From Aliivibrio finisterrensis (lineage in GTDB: Bacteria; Pseudomonadota; Gammaproteobacteria; Enterobacterales; Vibrionaceae), in contig NZ_WBVP01000008.1 of NCBI RefSeq assembly GCF_008933155.1, positions 104,184 through 168,183 on the forward strand: a DNA stretch of 64,000 bases, read 5' to 3'. Under the pieces are notes generated by a model. That model did not search any database. It had not been told where the DNA came from and was given only the letters and a program-made list of their open reading frames with translations. Shown here in pieces: positions 35,802 through 45,032 of the stretch. Every line of letters starts with the position of its first letter. The first letter of the stretch is position 1. A program made the translations under genes and the position numbers.

Positions 35802-36545
35802 TTAGATTTGGTTGCTTTCTTTCAGTTCTGTACGAAAATCAATCAAACGTTTTAACCCCATCCCTCTTTCTGCTCCCTTCACTGGTCGCTTACTGTAAAG
35901 GTAATGTTCTCGAAATAGCTCAAACCAACATTCTAGGTGCTTCGCATTTTCTTTTTCACCAAATAAATCCAATACTAAGCTTGCTACTTCTGCCGTGGCT
36001 AATTGGTGATCTTTTGATGCTTTACGCATAATGTAGCTAGACAGGTGCTCACTATTAAATGACAGCACAGGTAATTGATGTAGATAAGTACTTTTACGAT
36101 ACATACGGCCCGCTTCGCGCCAACTGCCATCAAGTAAAATAAATAAAGGCGTTTTACCCTCTTCAACCACAATATCATTTGTCACTAGGGCTTTATTTTC
36201 AATTTGCTCTTCTGGGAAGATCACAAATGGTTGATACGACTCATCTTGCAATAAAGCGAGCATCTCAGGATTTGGCTCAGTACGAGACCAAAGGTAAGCA
36301 TGAGTCTCAGGGATTAAGTCGGCAATAAGTTTGCCGGTATTGCTTGGCTTTAGAACTTCAGTATCAAACATGATCAACAAGAAAGCCGCGTTAGATTGAA
36401 CGTCTGGTTGGTGCTCACAAATACAGTAGTCTTTATGTACTTGGCAGTACTCACAACGGTTCACATTAGCACCACGCGCATTAAAAGGTTTTGTAGAACG
36501 TGCTAATCTTTCTTTATGTAATTGATGGACTTTGTGAATACGCAT
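35802..36545 (-). CDS. tapT: tRNA-uridine aminocarboxypropyltransferase (DTW domain)
   Basis: About 247 residues. An N-terminal Cys cluster (RCEYCQVHKDYCIC) is followed by a DTW-type domain with LLDGSWREAGRMYRKS, where the DTW core reads DGSW as in the YfiP/TapT group. TapT adds the 3-amino-3-carboxypropyl group of SAM to uridine 47 of tRNA (acp3U47). The ATG at 36545 is chosen over a TTG two codons upstream. A single gene. Confidence 0.85.
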   Translation of the reverse strand: MRIHKVHQLHKERLARSTKPFNARGANVNRCEYCQVHKDYCICEHQPDVQSNAAFLLIMFDTEVLKPSNTGKLIADLIPETHAYLWSRTEPNPEMLALLQDESYQPFVIFPEEQIENKALVTNDIVVEEGKTPLFILLDGSWREAGRMYRKSTYLHQLPVLSFNSEHLSSYIMRKASKDHQLATAEVASLVLDLFGEKENAKHLECWFELFREHYLYSKRPVKGAERGMGLKRLIDFRTELKESNQI

Positions 36546-36631
36546 TTGCAATAACCAAGCTATTTATATGGAAAAAAAAGCGCATTTTACTTACAGTATA
36601 AGTAATAACAAGTTTAATAAGAGAATTCCGA

Positions 36632-37435
36632 ATGGAAATTAACTGGATTGAATACAATGACCCTCTACGCTTAGGCTTCTTTATCGTTGCATTCATCATT
36701 TTTGCTTTAGCTGAATACCAATGGCCACGCAAAGTCTTAACGCAAAAAAAATCTACACGTTGGACTAGTAACATAGGTTTAGTCTTTTTTAATAGCTTGA
36801 TTCTTCGTCTCACTCTGCCTTTATTAGCCATTGATGCTGCTTTTATTGCACAACAAGAACAATGGGGATTATTTAATTATTTAAACACGCCATCATTTTT
36901 AACAGGGCTTCTTTCTATCTTGTTATTGGATTGGTTAATCTATTGGCAACATCGCGCCTTTCATCGTGTTCCTTTATTATGGCGCTTGCATCGAATGCAT
37001 CATTCAGATCAAGACATTGATGTCACAACAGGGACGCGTTTTCATCCTATCGAGATCATTATCTCTATGTTGGTAAAAATAGCGGCTATTGGTTTACTTG
37101 GTATTCCAGTTGAAGCGGTTATTCTGTTTGAAATTACTTTAAACGTCAGTGCGATGTTTAACCACAGCAATCTGTTTATCCCAACGTGGTTAGATCGCTA
37201 TATTCGAGTGTTATTGGTGACGCCTGACTTCCACCGGGTTCATCATTCTGTTCATATCTCTGAAATGCATAATAATTATGGTTTCTTTTTATCTATTTGG
37301 GATCGCATTAGTAAAACCTATTTAGTAAAACCAATAGATGGGCATAAAGAGATGAAAATCGGGCTTGGTTTTTTCAGAAAAGAAAAAGAACAACGCTTAG
37401 ATAAAATGCTGACGCAACCATTTAGAAATAAATAA
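36632..37435 (+). CDS. sterol desaturase / fatty-acid hydroxylase superfamily membrane protein
   Basis: 267 residues with about four membrane helices and the di-iron His boxes HRAFH, HRMHH and HRVHHSVH. The superfamily hydroxylates or desaturates lipids using O2. The bacterial substrate is unknown. AGAG lies upstream of the ATG. Divergent from tapT. Confidence 0.9.
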   Translation: MEINWIEYNDPLRLGFFIVAFIIFALAEYQWPRKVLTQKKSTRWTSNIGLVFFNSLILRLTLPLLAIDAAFIAQQEQWGLFNYLNTPSFLTGLLSILLLDWLIYWQHRAFHRVPLLWRLHRMHHSDQDIDVTTGTRFHPIEIIISMLVKIAAIGLLGIPVEAVILFEITLNVSAMFNHSNLFIPTWLDRYIRVLLVTPDFHRVHHSVHISEMHNNYGFFLSIWDRISKTYLVKPIDGHKEMKIGLGFFRKEKEQRLDKMLTQPFRNK

Positions 37436-37443
37436 AACATGGT

Positions 37444-37468
37444 AATGAGGTGTTCACAGCACCTCATT
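37444..37468. terminator. hairpin between convergent genes
   Basis: AATGAGGTG and CACCTCATT form a perfect 9-bp stem with a seven-base loop, two bases before the rsuA stop. T-richness is moderate. Confidence 0.65.
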
Positions 37469-37469
37469 C

Positions 37470-38159
37470 TTATTTGCTAAATGAGTTGACTTCTTCTTCC
37501 GTTAAATAGCGCCATTGACCTTCGTTCACATCAAGACTGATCGATCCAATCTTCTCACGGTGTAAAGAGACGACTTTATTACCAATCGCTGAAAACATGC
37601 GCTTTACTTGATGAAACTTACCTTCCGTAATAGTAAGTAGAACCTCTTGGGGCGTAATAATATCAAGCTTGGCAGGACGCGTAAGTTGTAATTCACCTTG
37701 TAACTGCACTCCGGATGTAAATTGTTTCTCTGCATCTTCTGCTATTGGTTTACGTAAACCCACTCGATACACTTTTTCGCATTTTTTATTTGGTGTAATA
37801 ATATCGTAAGACCAACGCCCATCATCAGTAATTAATACTAACCCTGTCGTATCTGCATCCAACCGCCCTGCAATATGCAACTCTGCATTATTCCCCTCTT
37901 TTATATAGTTAAATAAAGAGGGATAAGCTTCATCAGCATTAGAGCAAATAGTATTCGCAGGCTTATTCATTAACAGATAACGAAAAGGTCGAGCGACTAA
38001 TTCTTTTCCATCAAGAGTAATGTCATTATTCTCATGAACTTGAGTTGATTCTAGTGTGACAGTGTCACCATTTACTTTTACTCTTCCCTCCAAAAGTAAC
38101 TCAACCGCTTGGGTTTTCGTTAATTCTGTACTTTTACAAATAAACTTATCTAGACGCAT
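37470..38159 (-). CDS. rsuA: 16S rRNA pseudouridine(516) synthase RsuA
   Basis: About 229 residues. An N-terminal S4 domain (RLDKFICKSTELTKTQA...GRVKVNG) is followed by the pseudouridine synthase core with the catalytic-Asp motif AGRLDADTTGLVLITDDG and KVYRVGL. It isomerises U516 in 16S rRNA. I start at ATG 38159 because homologues begin MRLDKF; the longer frame adds MVMCGS. Confidence 0.92.
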   Translation of the reverse strand: MRLDKFICKSTELTKTQAVELLLEGRVKVNGDTVTLESTQVHENNDITLDGKELVARPFRYLLMNKPANTICSNADEAYPSLFNYIKEGNNAELHIAGRLDADTTGLVLITDDGRWSYDIITPNKKCEKVYRVGLRKPIAEDAEKQFTSGVQLQGELQLTRPAKLDIITPQEVLLTITEGKFHQVKRMFSAIGNKVVSLHREKIGSISLDVNEGQWRYLTEEEVNSFSK

Positions 38160-38242
38160 AGAACCACACATTACCACTCATCATGCTGCCATTATCCTTG
38201 CTCTATTCAAATAAGCAATCGTATTACAAAAACGAGCGTTCA

Positions 38243-38270
38243 AAAAAGGCGATCCGAAGATCGCCTTTTT
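38243..38270. terminator. rho-independent terminator
   Basis: AAAAAGGCGATC-CGAA-GATCGCCTTTTT, a perfect 12-bp stem with a stable tetraloop. On the minus strand it ends the AbgT transporter gene. Confidence 0.88.
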
Positions 38271-38327
38271 ATTTATATGCTTAGGGCTAATTACATACTC
38301 AGAGCTAAGCGTTTATTCTATTAACCG

Positions 38328-39920
38328 TTATGGTGTGTAGAACGTTGCTGCACCCGGACCTACTGGTAAACCGAATACGAATACCCATAGGTAGAACAAG
38401 ATACTCCAACCAAACATGAACACCATTGAGTATGGAAGCATGGTTGCAATCAGTGTACCGATACCTAGGTTCTTCATGTAACGTGTCGCTACCGCAAGGA
38501 TAAGACCGAAGTAGCTCATCATTGGAGTGATGATGTTCGTTGTTGAATCACCGATACGGTAAGCCGCTTGAATTGTCTCTGGTGCGTAACCTACTAGCAT
38601 TAGCATTGGAACAAAGATTGGTGCGGTTACTGCCCACTGTGCAGATGCTGAACCGATCATTAAGTTAATGAAGCCACACATTAAGATGAATGCGAAGAAT
38701 AGCATTGGGCCAGTAAGACCGATATCTTGTAGGAAGCTCGCCCCACCTACTGCTATCACTTGACCAAAGTTAGTCCACTTAAAGAAAGCAACAAACTGTG
38801 CAGCAAAGAATACAAGAACAATATACATGCCCATTGAAGACATTGATGTTGCCATTGCATTGATCACATCACGATCATTCTTCATTGAACCAGTAATTTT
38901 ACCGTAAACAAAACCAGGAACCGCAAAGAATACAAAGATGAATGCCACAATACTTTTCAAGAATGGAGAGCCTGCAACCGTACCGGTTGCTGAACGTAAT
39001 ACGCCATCTTCAGGAACAATCGTCCATGCAAGTAGTGCACTCACAACAAGAACAGCAACACCTGCAAATTTAAGACCTTTCTTCTCAATAGCAGTTAGCT
39101 TACCCATCTTATCATTTGATAAATCTTCTGACGCTTCTTCATCGTTATATTTACCAAGTTTTGGCTCAACAATTTTCTCTGTTACAAACGCACCAGTGAT
39201 TGCGATAAAGAATGTAGAAACAAACATGAAGTACCAGTTTGCTTCAGGACCAACGGTATAAGTTGGGTCAATCATTTGTGCTGCTGTTTCTGTAATACCA
39301 GAAAGCAGTGGATCAACCGTACCGATTAGAAGGTTTGCAGAATAACCACCTGATACACCAGCAAACGCCGCAGCAAGACCTGCTAACGGATGACGACCTA
39401 GTGAGTGGAAAAGCATTGCAGCTAGTGGGATAAGTACTACGTAACCAAGCTCAGATGCCGTATTTGAAATAATACCTGCAAATACAACCGTTACTGTAAC
39501 CATACGCTTAGACGCGCCCATTACCATGCCGCGCATTGCAGCAGATAACATGCCTGAATGCTCAGCGATTGCAACACCAAGCATTGCAACAAGAACCGTA
39601 CCTAATGGTGCAAAACCGACAAAGTTTTTCACTAGGTTAGTAACGATAAGCTGTAAACCTTCAGCATTGAAAAGGCTAACCACGTGGATCATACCATCAG
39701 CGGCTCGGCCTTTTGCCCCTTCTGGGCGAGGGTCCATTACTGATAGTTCAAAGTAGCCAGCAATGCCTGATGAAACTAAAATTGCCACACAAAAGATTGC
39801 AAACAGAGTAATTGGGTGTGGTAATAGATTTCCTAAATATTCTACTGAATCAAGAAAACGTGTGAACAACGGCCTTTTTGGCTGCTGTTGATTCTGTTGT
39901 TGCGATGCAGACGAACTCAT
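38328..39920 (-). CDS. AbgT-family (p-aminobenzoyl-glutamate type) transporter
   Basis: About 530 residues with some 11-13 membrane helices. AbgT-family motifs are visible: NLLPHPITLFAIFC, EHSGMLSAAMRG, NTASELGYVVLIPLAA and a C-terminal IGDSTTNIITPMMSYFGLI. Members import p-aminobenzoyl-glutamate or export sulfonamide-like drugs using ion gradients. No amidohydrolase (abgA/B) is adjacent, so transport of folate breakdown products is uncertain. AAGGAG precedes the ATG at 39920. Confidence 0.92.
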   Translation of the reverse strand: MSSSASQQQNQQQPKRPLFTRFLDSVEYLGNLLPHPITLFAIFCVAILVSSGIAGYFELSVMDPRPEGAKGRAADGMIHVVSLFNAEGLQLIVTNLVKNFVGFAPLGTVLVAMLGVAIAEHSGMLSAAMRGMVMGASKRMVTVTVVFAGIISNTASELGYVVLIPLAAMLFHSLGRHPLAGLAAAFAGVSGGYSANLLIGTVDPLLSGITETAAQMIDPTYTVGPEANWYFMFVSTFFIAITGAFVTEKIVEPKLGKYNDEEASEDLSNDKMGKLTAIEKKGLKFAGVAVLVVSALLAWTIVPEDGVLRSATGTVAGSPFLKSIVAFIFVFFAVPGFVYGKITGSMKNDRDVINAMATSMSSMGMYIVLVFFAAQFVAFFKWTNFGQVIAVGGASFLQDIGLTGPMLFFAFILMCGFINLMIGSASAQWAVTAPIFVPMLMLVGYAPETIQAAYRIGDSTTNIITPMMSYFGLILAVATRYMKNLGIGTLIATMLPYSMVFMFGWSILFYLWVFVFGLPVGPGAATFYTP

Positions 39921-40250
39921 CTGTAACTCCTTGTTTTTGTCTTTCTTTATAATTAAAAACACTCCATTCTGAAATAAATGGTTAAATTATGTGTCTTTTA
40001 GTTAAAAGTAAGTACTTCCAAAATTCACGCAAAGGTTACACGATTGTAAAAACCATTAAAAGCTCAAAATGTCACAAAATATTTCATTTGTAGTATTTAT
40101 AACCATACTTATATCAAAATATGAAACTTACAGTTAACATTGAGCGATAATTACTTACAATAGTCATATGAGCTTGTTTTTATTAATATTGATTTTTTCT
40201 ATAGAGATAAGTCAGAATAGCAAGGTTGGTTTTATTATCTAGGATTGAAC
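39921..40250. other. AT-rich divergent intergenic region (330 bp)
   Basis: Lies between the divergent abgT-like and NlpC/P60 genes and must contain both promoters. I see no credible ORF, hairpin or recognised operator; only long A/T tracts. Confidence 0.5.
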
Positions 40251-40727
40251 ATGACTCGCCATTTTATCTCTATTTTTGCTTTACTCACTTTATTTGGTTG
40301 TTCCTCCCCTTCTGAGCCACAGCTTACAAAACAAGAAATTAGCACTCAGCACCCTCAATTATCCACGTCTGATGGGTATCAAGACTATTTTCAAGAATGG
40401 CAAGGTGTCCCATACAAATATGGTGGTACAAGCAAGCAAGGCGTGGATTGTTCTGCTTTCACACAAGATGCACTCGGTAGTTTGCATCAACAATGGCTTC
40501 CAAGAACGACACAGTATCAAGTTGAAACTGGCGTGAAGGTCTCTTTATCGAATGCTAAGAAAGGCGATCTTATTTTCTTTAAAACTAGCGTAAAAGTAAG
40601 GCATGTAGGCGTGTATATTGGAAATAGAGAATTTATGCACGCTTCAACATCAAAAGGCGTGATCATTTCAAGTCTTGATAACCCCTATTGGAAGAAGGCA
40701 TTTTGGCAGGTTAGACGCGTGTTATAG
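40251..40727 (+). CDS. NlpC/P60-family lipoprotein (peptidoglycan endopeptidase)
   Basis: 158 residues: a lipoprotein signal with lipobox LFGC (C17), then an NlpC/P60 domain with catalytic C67 (GVDCSAF), the His motif VRHVGVYIG and MHAS. The family cleaves the D-Glu-mDAP or mDAP-D-Ala linkages of cell-wall peptides; E. coli relatives are MepS and NlpC. The ATG at 40251 follows AGGA; a TTG two codons earlier is not needed. Confidence 0.9.
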   Translation: MTRHFISIFALLTLFGCSSPSEPQLTKQEISTQHPQLSTSDGYQDYFQEWQGVPYKYGGTSKQGVDCSAFTQDALGSLHQQWLPRTTQYQVETGVKVSLSNAKKGDLIFFKTSVKVRHVGVYIGNREFMHASTSKGVIISSLDNPYWKKAFWQVRRVL

Positions 40728-40738
40728 AAGTCAATAAA

Positions 40739-40779
40739 AAAGCCAAGTAAATTGAATAACCTTCAATGTACTTGGCTTT
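40739..40779. terminator. bidirectional rho-independent terminator
   Basis: AAAGCCAAGTA...TACTTGGCTTT with an inner ATTGAA/TTCAAT pairing, between the convergent NlpC/P60 and DUF3802-like genes. Confidence 0.85.
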
Positions 40780-40796
40780 AATAGCAATTCTACTAA

Positions 40797-41132
40797 TTAT
40801 CGGAATGCGCTATCAAATAGGTTTTTAATCAAGCCTATGTAGTCATCTAAGAACATCACTTGCTCATTTGTCGCTTTTTGAACCCAAGCACTTGCTAATA
40901 CTTCACCTAAATCCGCCACCACAGCATCGGCTTCTCGCAATAAGGTGAATCTCATTTCCGATTCTAGCTCTGGATTTTGAGCAAATACCGTCATTAAATT
41001 AGAAGCCACTAGATCAGTCACAATGTCTTCCACAGTTTCTTCCCCAGTATCCCCTTGCTGATTAGCAAAAATAGCTAAATTCTCTGTAAGGTATTCAATT
41101 AATGAATGGTAACCTTCAGTATTGACAATCAT
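40797..41132 (-). CDS. DUF3802-like protein
   Basis: 111 residues, acidic and helical, with no signal. The pattern GYxxLIEYL...ETVEDIVTDLV...LREADAVVADLGEVLA...VMFLDDYIGLIKNLFD matches my memory of the vibrio DUF3802 family, whose function is unknown. A single gene. Confidence 0.75.
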   Translation of the reverse strand: MIVNTEGYHSLIEYLTENLAIFANQQGDTGEETVEDIVTDLVASNLMTVFAQNPELESEMRFTLLREADAVVADLGEVLASAWVQKATNEQVMFLDDYIGLIKNLFDSAFR

Positions 41133-41404
41133 AATTTATCCACTTGTTATGGTTCATAGCGCTTAAAAAATTAAAGGCTTCTAAACTTATTTTAATATGC
41201 ATTAGCACAACTTATCAAAATAGAGAATAACACTCAAATCCTTTCCGATTCTATTGACAGCTTAAGTAATTATAAGTGTGATTTTCATACATTACCGTTT
41301 ATCTAATCAATTGTATTGGTATTATCTGCCATACTTCACAGATATTTATTTGGAATAAACTATCCTTAATGATGTGGTTTTTCAGATAATCAAGAGAGGC
41401 AATT

Positions 41405-42274
41405 ATGTGGCAGGCTATAGCAAAACAAATCTCTGACGTAACGGGACGTCCCTTCACTATTTCTGAACGTGAGATCATCACTGGTGGAGAAATTAATGAT
41501 TGCTATATGATCAGTGATGGCTCTCAGCGTTATTTCGTTAAAATAAATGAACGAGGTGAACTCCCGATTTTTGAAACCGAAATAGAAAGTTTGAATCAAC
41601 TTGATCATTCCGAACACATCTTTGTCCCCTCTCCACTTCATGTTGGAACCACTAAAAACCACGCTTTTTTAGTCTTAAATTTCTTACCCACCAAACCCAT
41701 GGATCAGCAAACCTCTTTTGAGCTTGGTGTAAGCTTAGCAAATCACCATTTATGGGGTGACCAGGTCGAATATGGCTTTGATTGTGATACCTATCTTGGT
41801 AATGTTCTACAAGTAAATACTTGGCATCGTAAATGGGCCTGTTTCTTTGCAGAGCAACGTATTGGTTGGCAATTACAATTATTGCATGAAAAAGGAATGG
41901 AATTTGGTGATATTGAAACATTAGTCAACAACACGAAAAATATCCTACATAACCATCAACCCAAACCAGCACTTTTACATGGCGACTTTTGGCATGGTAA
42001 TATCGCGTTAAGTGTCAAAGGGCCTATCAGTTATGATCCCGCCTCTTATTGGGGTGATCCCGAATGTGATTTAGCAATGGCAGAGTTATTTGGTGGTTTT
42101 CAAGATAGCTTTTTTGACGGGTACCAATCCATCACCCCTATTTCTAATGGGTTTGACACTCGACAACATCTATATAACCTATATTACATTCTTAACCATT
42201 GCCTCATGTTTGGTGGAGAATACATGTTTCATGCTCAGCAGCTTATTGATAAGCTTGACTTAAATAAAAAATAG
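41405..42274 (+). CDS. fructosamine kinase-family protein
   Basis: 289 residues with an aminoglycoside-phosphotransferase-like kinase fold: GGEINDCYMISDG glycine-rich start, RYFVKIN lysine, catalytic loop LLHGDFWHGNIAL and metal-binding YDPASYWGDPECDLAM. The family phosphorylates glycation products (fructosamines or ribulosamines) on proteins or small amines, allowing deglycation. AGAGAGG lies upstream of the ATG. Confidence 0.92.
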   Translation: MWQAIAKQISDVTGRPFTISEREIITGGEINDCYMISDGSQRYFVKINERGELPIFETEIESLNQLDHSEHIFVPSPLHVGTTKNHAFLVLNFLPTKPMDQQTSFELGVSLANHHLWGDQVEYGFDCDTYLGNVLQVNTWHRKWACFFAEQRIGWQLQLLHEKGMEFGDIETLVNNTKNILHNHQPKPALLHGDFWHGNIALSVKGPISYDPASYWGDPECDLAMAELFGGFQDSFFDGYQSITPISNGFDTRQHLYNLYYILNHCLMFGGEYMFHAQQLIDKLDLNKK

Positions 42275-42286
42275 ATAATGCAATAT

Positions 42287-42316
42287 ATGAGATGGTACTC
42301 GCCATCTCATTTTTTA
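42287..42316 (+). terminator. rho-independent terminator
   Basis: ATGAGATGG-TACTCG-CCATCTCAT followed by T6, 13 bp past the fructosamine kinase stop. Confidence 0.88.
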
Positions 42317-42454
42317 TCAATCTAGGCAAAAAAACGTCGATATCATCAATCTTTTCACTTAATTCACTTCAAAAAACAACTCTCTTTTCTACTATGAATG
42401 AAGATACACCAAAGTACATATTCGTAATTGCGGAACAATAATAAGGAGTTTGTT

Positions 42455-42658
42455 GTGAATAATTACACTAACCATAATATCCAGTGTCCAAACTGTCATC
42501 AGTCCATTGATATGGTGATTGACCAAAAACAATCAAATAAAACCGTTTATGATGACTGTCCATCTTGCTATCGCGCAATTGAATTCACGATGGAGATAAA
42601 CCCTCAAAATCAATCAATAAATCTAACGACTAATAATGAGGAAGATGGACTCTTTTAA
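42455..42658 (+). CDS. CPXCG-motif cysteine-rich small protein
   Basis: 67 residues with paired motifs CPNCHQSID and DDCPSCYRAIEF, a zinc-ribbon-like arrangement typical of the CPXCG family. Probably metal-binding; role unknown. The start is GTG at 42455, with AAGGAG eight bases upstream; an upstream in-frame TTG has no such site. Confidence 0.82.
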   Translation: MNNYTNHNIQCPNCHQSIDMVIDQKQSNKTVYDDCPSCYRAIEFTMEINPQNQSINLTTNNEEDGLF

Positions 42659-42673
42659 GTTATTTCTAACTCA

Positions 42674-43279
42674 TTATTGATTCGCTAACACTCGCTCTAC
42701 GGTGTCTACTATTGCTTGTGTTTGCGGATCGATTTCTAAATTAATTTTATCACCGATAATTCGCTTACCTAGGTTGGTTCTTTCTAACGTTTCAGGGATC
42801 AAATTAACATTAAAGCCTTTCTCATCAATATCACCAATGGTTAAACTAATACCATCCACCCCAATGTAGCCTTTATGTAAAATATACTTTGTCCACTGCG
42901 GCGCAACATCAAACCAGATCTGACAGTTTTCTGTCGTTTTATTAATCTCTCGTACCGCCATCACATCTACAATATGACCTGACATTGAATGGCCGCCAAT
43001 TTCATCACCAAAACGGGCTGCACGTTCAATATTAATAAACTGCCCTACTTCTAACAAACCAAGATTGGTTAAACGCAGCGTCTCTTCAATTAAATCAAAA
43101 GAAATAAGATGCCCATCGATTTTAGTTACGGTTAAGCAGCACCCATTATGGGCAACAGACGCACCAATTTCTAATCCTTGATGATATGGCGCAGGTATTT
43201 CTATTACATGGGTTTGAAATTTCTCTTTCTTTACTATTTCAATTACTTTTGCAGTTGTCGCAACAATCCCAGTAAACAT
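42674..43279 (-). CDS. ribE: riboflavin synthase (alpha subunit)
   Basis: 201 residues with two homologous lumazine-binding barrels: MFTGIV, GASVAHNGCCLTV, DLIEETLRLTNLG, DEIGGHSMSGHI in the first half; GYIGVDGISLTIG, LIPETLERTNLG in the second. It converts two 6,7-dimethyl-8-ribityllumazines to riboflavin. The intact barrels argue against a lumazine-protein antenna. The divergent norM neighbour matches the E. coli ribC-mdtK arrangement. Confidence 0.93.
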   Translation of the reverse strand: MFTGIVATTAKVIEIVKKEKFQTHVIEIPAPYHQGLEIGASVAHNGCCLTVTKIDGHLISFDLIEETLRLTNLGLLEVGQFINIERAARFGDEIGGHSMSGHIVDVMAVREINKTTENCQIWFDVAPQWTKYILHKGYIGVDGISLTIGDIDEKGFNVNLIPETLERTNLGKRIIGDKINLEIDPQTQAIVDTVERVLANQ

Positions 43280-43556
43280 CACTCTCTCCTATCAATACCA
43301 TCAAATACATTGAATCGTTTTATTTGACTTTGGCTATTTTAAAAATATCTACGATACGTTGAATATTTCATTTTGTGAAGTCTCTCTTAATCTATATACT
43401 GTCCACTTTCTGCTTACCTTTAACAGTTTCCTCTGTTCGAAGCACTCAATCAGACCTTTTTTCTTTTGCGATATTTACTAGCGCAAAATGAACCCGCATT
43501 AATGCTCTTAAATACATTTATGCCCTTTTTACATTAAAAATTTGTACGGTGAATCA

Positions 43557-44939
43557 GTGCACAGATACCAAACAGAAATCGTTCGATTAATTAAATTATC
43601 AACACCAGTCCTAATTGCGAGTATCGCTCAAACAGGCATGGGTTTTGTTGATACCGTTATGGCTGGTGGCGTCAGTGCGACCGACATGGCAGCGGTTGCA
43701 ATTGCAGCAAGTGTTTGGCTTCCATCAGTATTATTTGGTGTTGGCTTATTAATGGCGTTAGTGCCTGTTGTGGCTCAATTGAATGGCTCAGGAAAATCTA
43801 AAAAAGTCCCATTTGAGATCCATCAAGGTATTTACTTAGCGTTAATCGTTTCTGTACCGATTATGCTTATCCTTTATAACGCTGGCTTTATTATTGCGGC
43901 TATGGATGTAGAACCTGAGTTATTTGAAAAGACTCAAGGGTATTTACATGCTGTGCTATGGGCTGCTCCTGCGTTTTTATTATTCCAAGCATTACGTAGC
44001 TTCTGTGAAGGCTTATCTTTAACTACGCCAGCAATGGTTATCGGCTTCATTGGTCTAGCAGCTAACGTGCCGCTAAACTGGATGTTTGTATATGGTGAGA
44101 TGGGAGCTCCAGCATTAGGCGGTGTTGGCTGTGGTGTTGCGACTGCTATTGTGTATTGGTTAATGTTTATCACCATGGTGATTTATACGTTTATTGCGCC
44201 TAAATTACGTCGTGTAAATTTATACGAAACATGGAATAAGCCACAAGCGAAAGAGATTTATCGTTTATTCAAATTAGGCCTACCTGTTGCTCTTTCTATC
44301 TTCTTTGAAGTGACGTTATTTGCAGCGGTTGCCTTATTAGTGTCACCATTAGGATCAATTGTTGTAGCTGCACACCAGGTTGCGATTAACTTCTCATCGT
44401 TGATCTTCATGGTGCCAATGAGTATTGCGATTGCCGTTAGTATTCGCGTTGGTCATAAATTGGGTGAAAACGATCTTGAAGGTGCTAAGATTGCAAGCTT
44501 CTGTGGATTGGCTTTTGGTTTGCTAATGGCATGCTGCACTGCGATATTAACTTTATTATTCCGTGAGCAGATCGCATATCTATATTCTGACAACAAAGAA
44601 GTAATTGAATTGGCGGTAAGCCTTATGCTTCTTGCTGCTATTTACCAATGTACTGATGCTGTTCAAGTGGTTGCCGCTGGTGCACTTCGTGGCTACAAAG
44701 ACATGACGGCTATCTTTAAGTGTACGTTTGTTTCTTACTGGATTGTAGGTTTACCTGCGGGCTACGTTCTTGGTATGACAGATTGGATCACTGAGCCGAT
44801 GGGTGTTTATGGCTTCTGGTTTGGCTTTATTGGCGGTCTAACGACTTCTGCGATTTTATTAAGCTTACGTTTACGTTGGCTGCAAAAGAACCCTACTAAA
44901 ATCAATATGGAAGTGGATGAACTGCAAATAGTGCACTAA
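43557..44939 (+). CDS. norM: MATE-family multidrug/Na+ antiporter NorM
   Basis: About 460 residues, 12 membrane helices. Very NorM-like: IASIAQTGMGFVDTVMAGG, WLPSVLFGVGLLMALVPVVAQLNG, DAVQVVAAGALRGYKDMT. It exports cationic drugs in exchange for Na+ or H+. No in-frame ATG lies near the expected start; the GTG at 43557 begins VHRYQTE, aligned with known NorM starts, and GGTGA lies a few bases upstream. Confidence 0.92.
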   Translation: MHRYQTEIVRLIKLSTPVLIASIAQTGMGFVDTVMAGGVSATDMAAVAIAASVWLPSVLFGVGLLMALVPVVAQLNGSGKSKKVPFEIHQGIYLALIVSVPIMLILYNAGFIIAAMDVEPELFEKTQGYLHAVLWAAPAFLLFQALRSFCEGLSLTTPAMVIGFIGLAANVPLNWMFVYGEMGAPALGGVGCGVATAIVYWLMFITMVIYTFIAPKLRRVNLYETWNKPQAKEIYRLFKLGLPVALSIFFEVTLFAAVALLVSPLGSIVVAAHQVAINFSSLIFMVPMSIAIAVSIRVGHKLGENDLEGAKIASFCGLAFGLLMACCTAILTLLFREQIAYLYSDNKEVIELAVSLMLLAAIYQCTDAVQVVAAGALRGYKDMTAIFKCTFVSYWIVGLPAGYVLGMTDWITEPMGVYGFWFGFIGGLTTSAILLSLRLRWLQKNPTKINMEVDELQIVH

Positions 44940-44959
44940 TTCAAACAAGTATAAACAGC

Positions 44960-44990
44960 AAAGCCCGAGGTATTAATACCTCGGGCTTTT
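44960..44990. terminator. rho-independent terminator after norM
   Basis: AAAGCCCGAGGTATTAATACCTCGGGCTTT is a continuous self-complementary 30-mer followed by T-rich sequence. Confidence 0.9.
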
Positions 44991-45032
44991 TTATTATTAA
45001 CAGTACTAATACCAATCTACATAAGCATTTGA

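Noticed and set aside
42674..43279. A lumazine-protein-like bioluminescence antenna.
   Set aside because: Both riboflavin synthase barrels and their conserved residues are intact, and the gene is next to norM as ribC is next to mdtK in E. coli.
43464..43488. TTTTGCG...CGCAAAA inverted repeat between ribE and norM as a PurR or riboflavin regulatory site.
   Set aside because: Does not match the PurR consensus and has none of the features of an FMN riboswitch; too short to assign.
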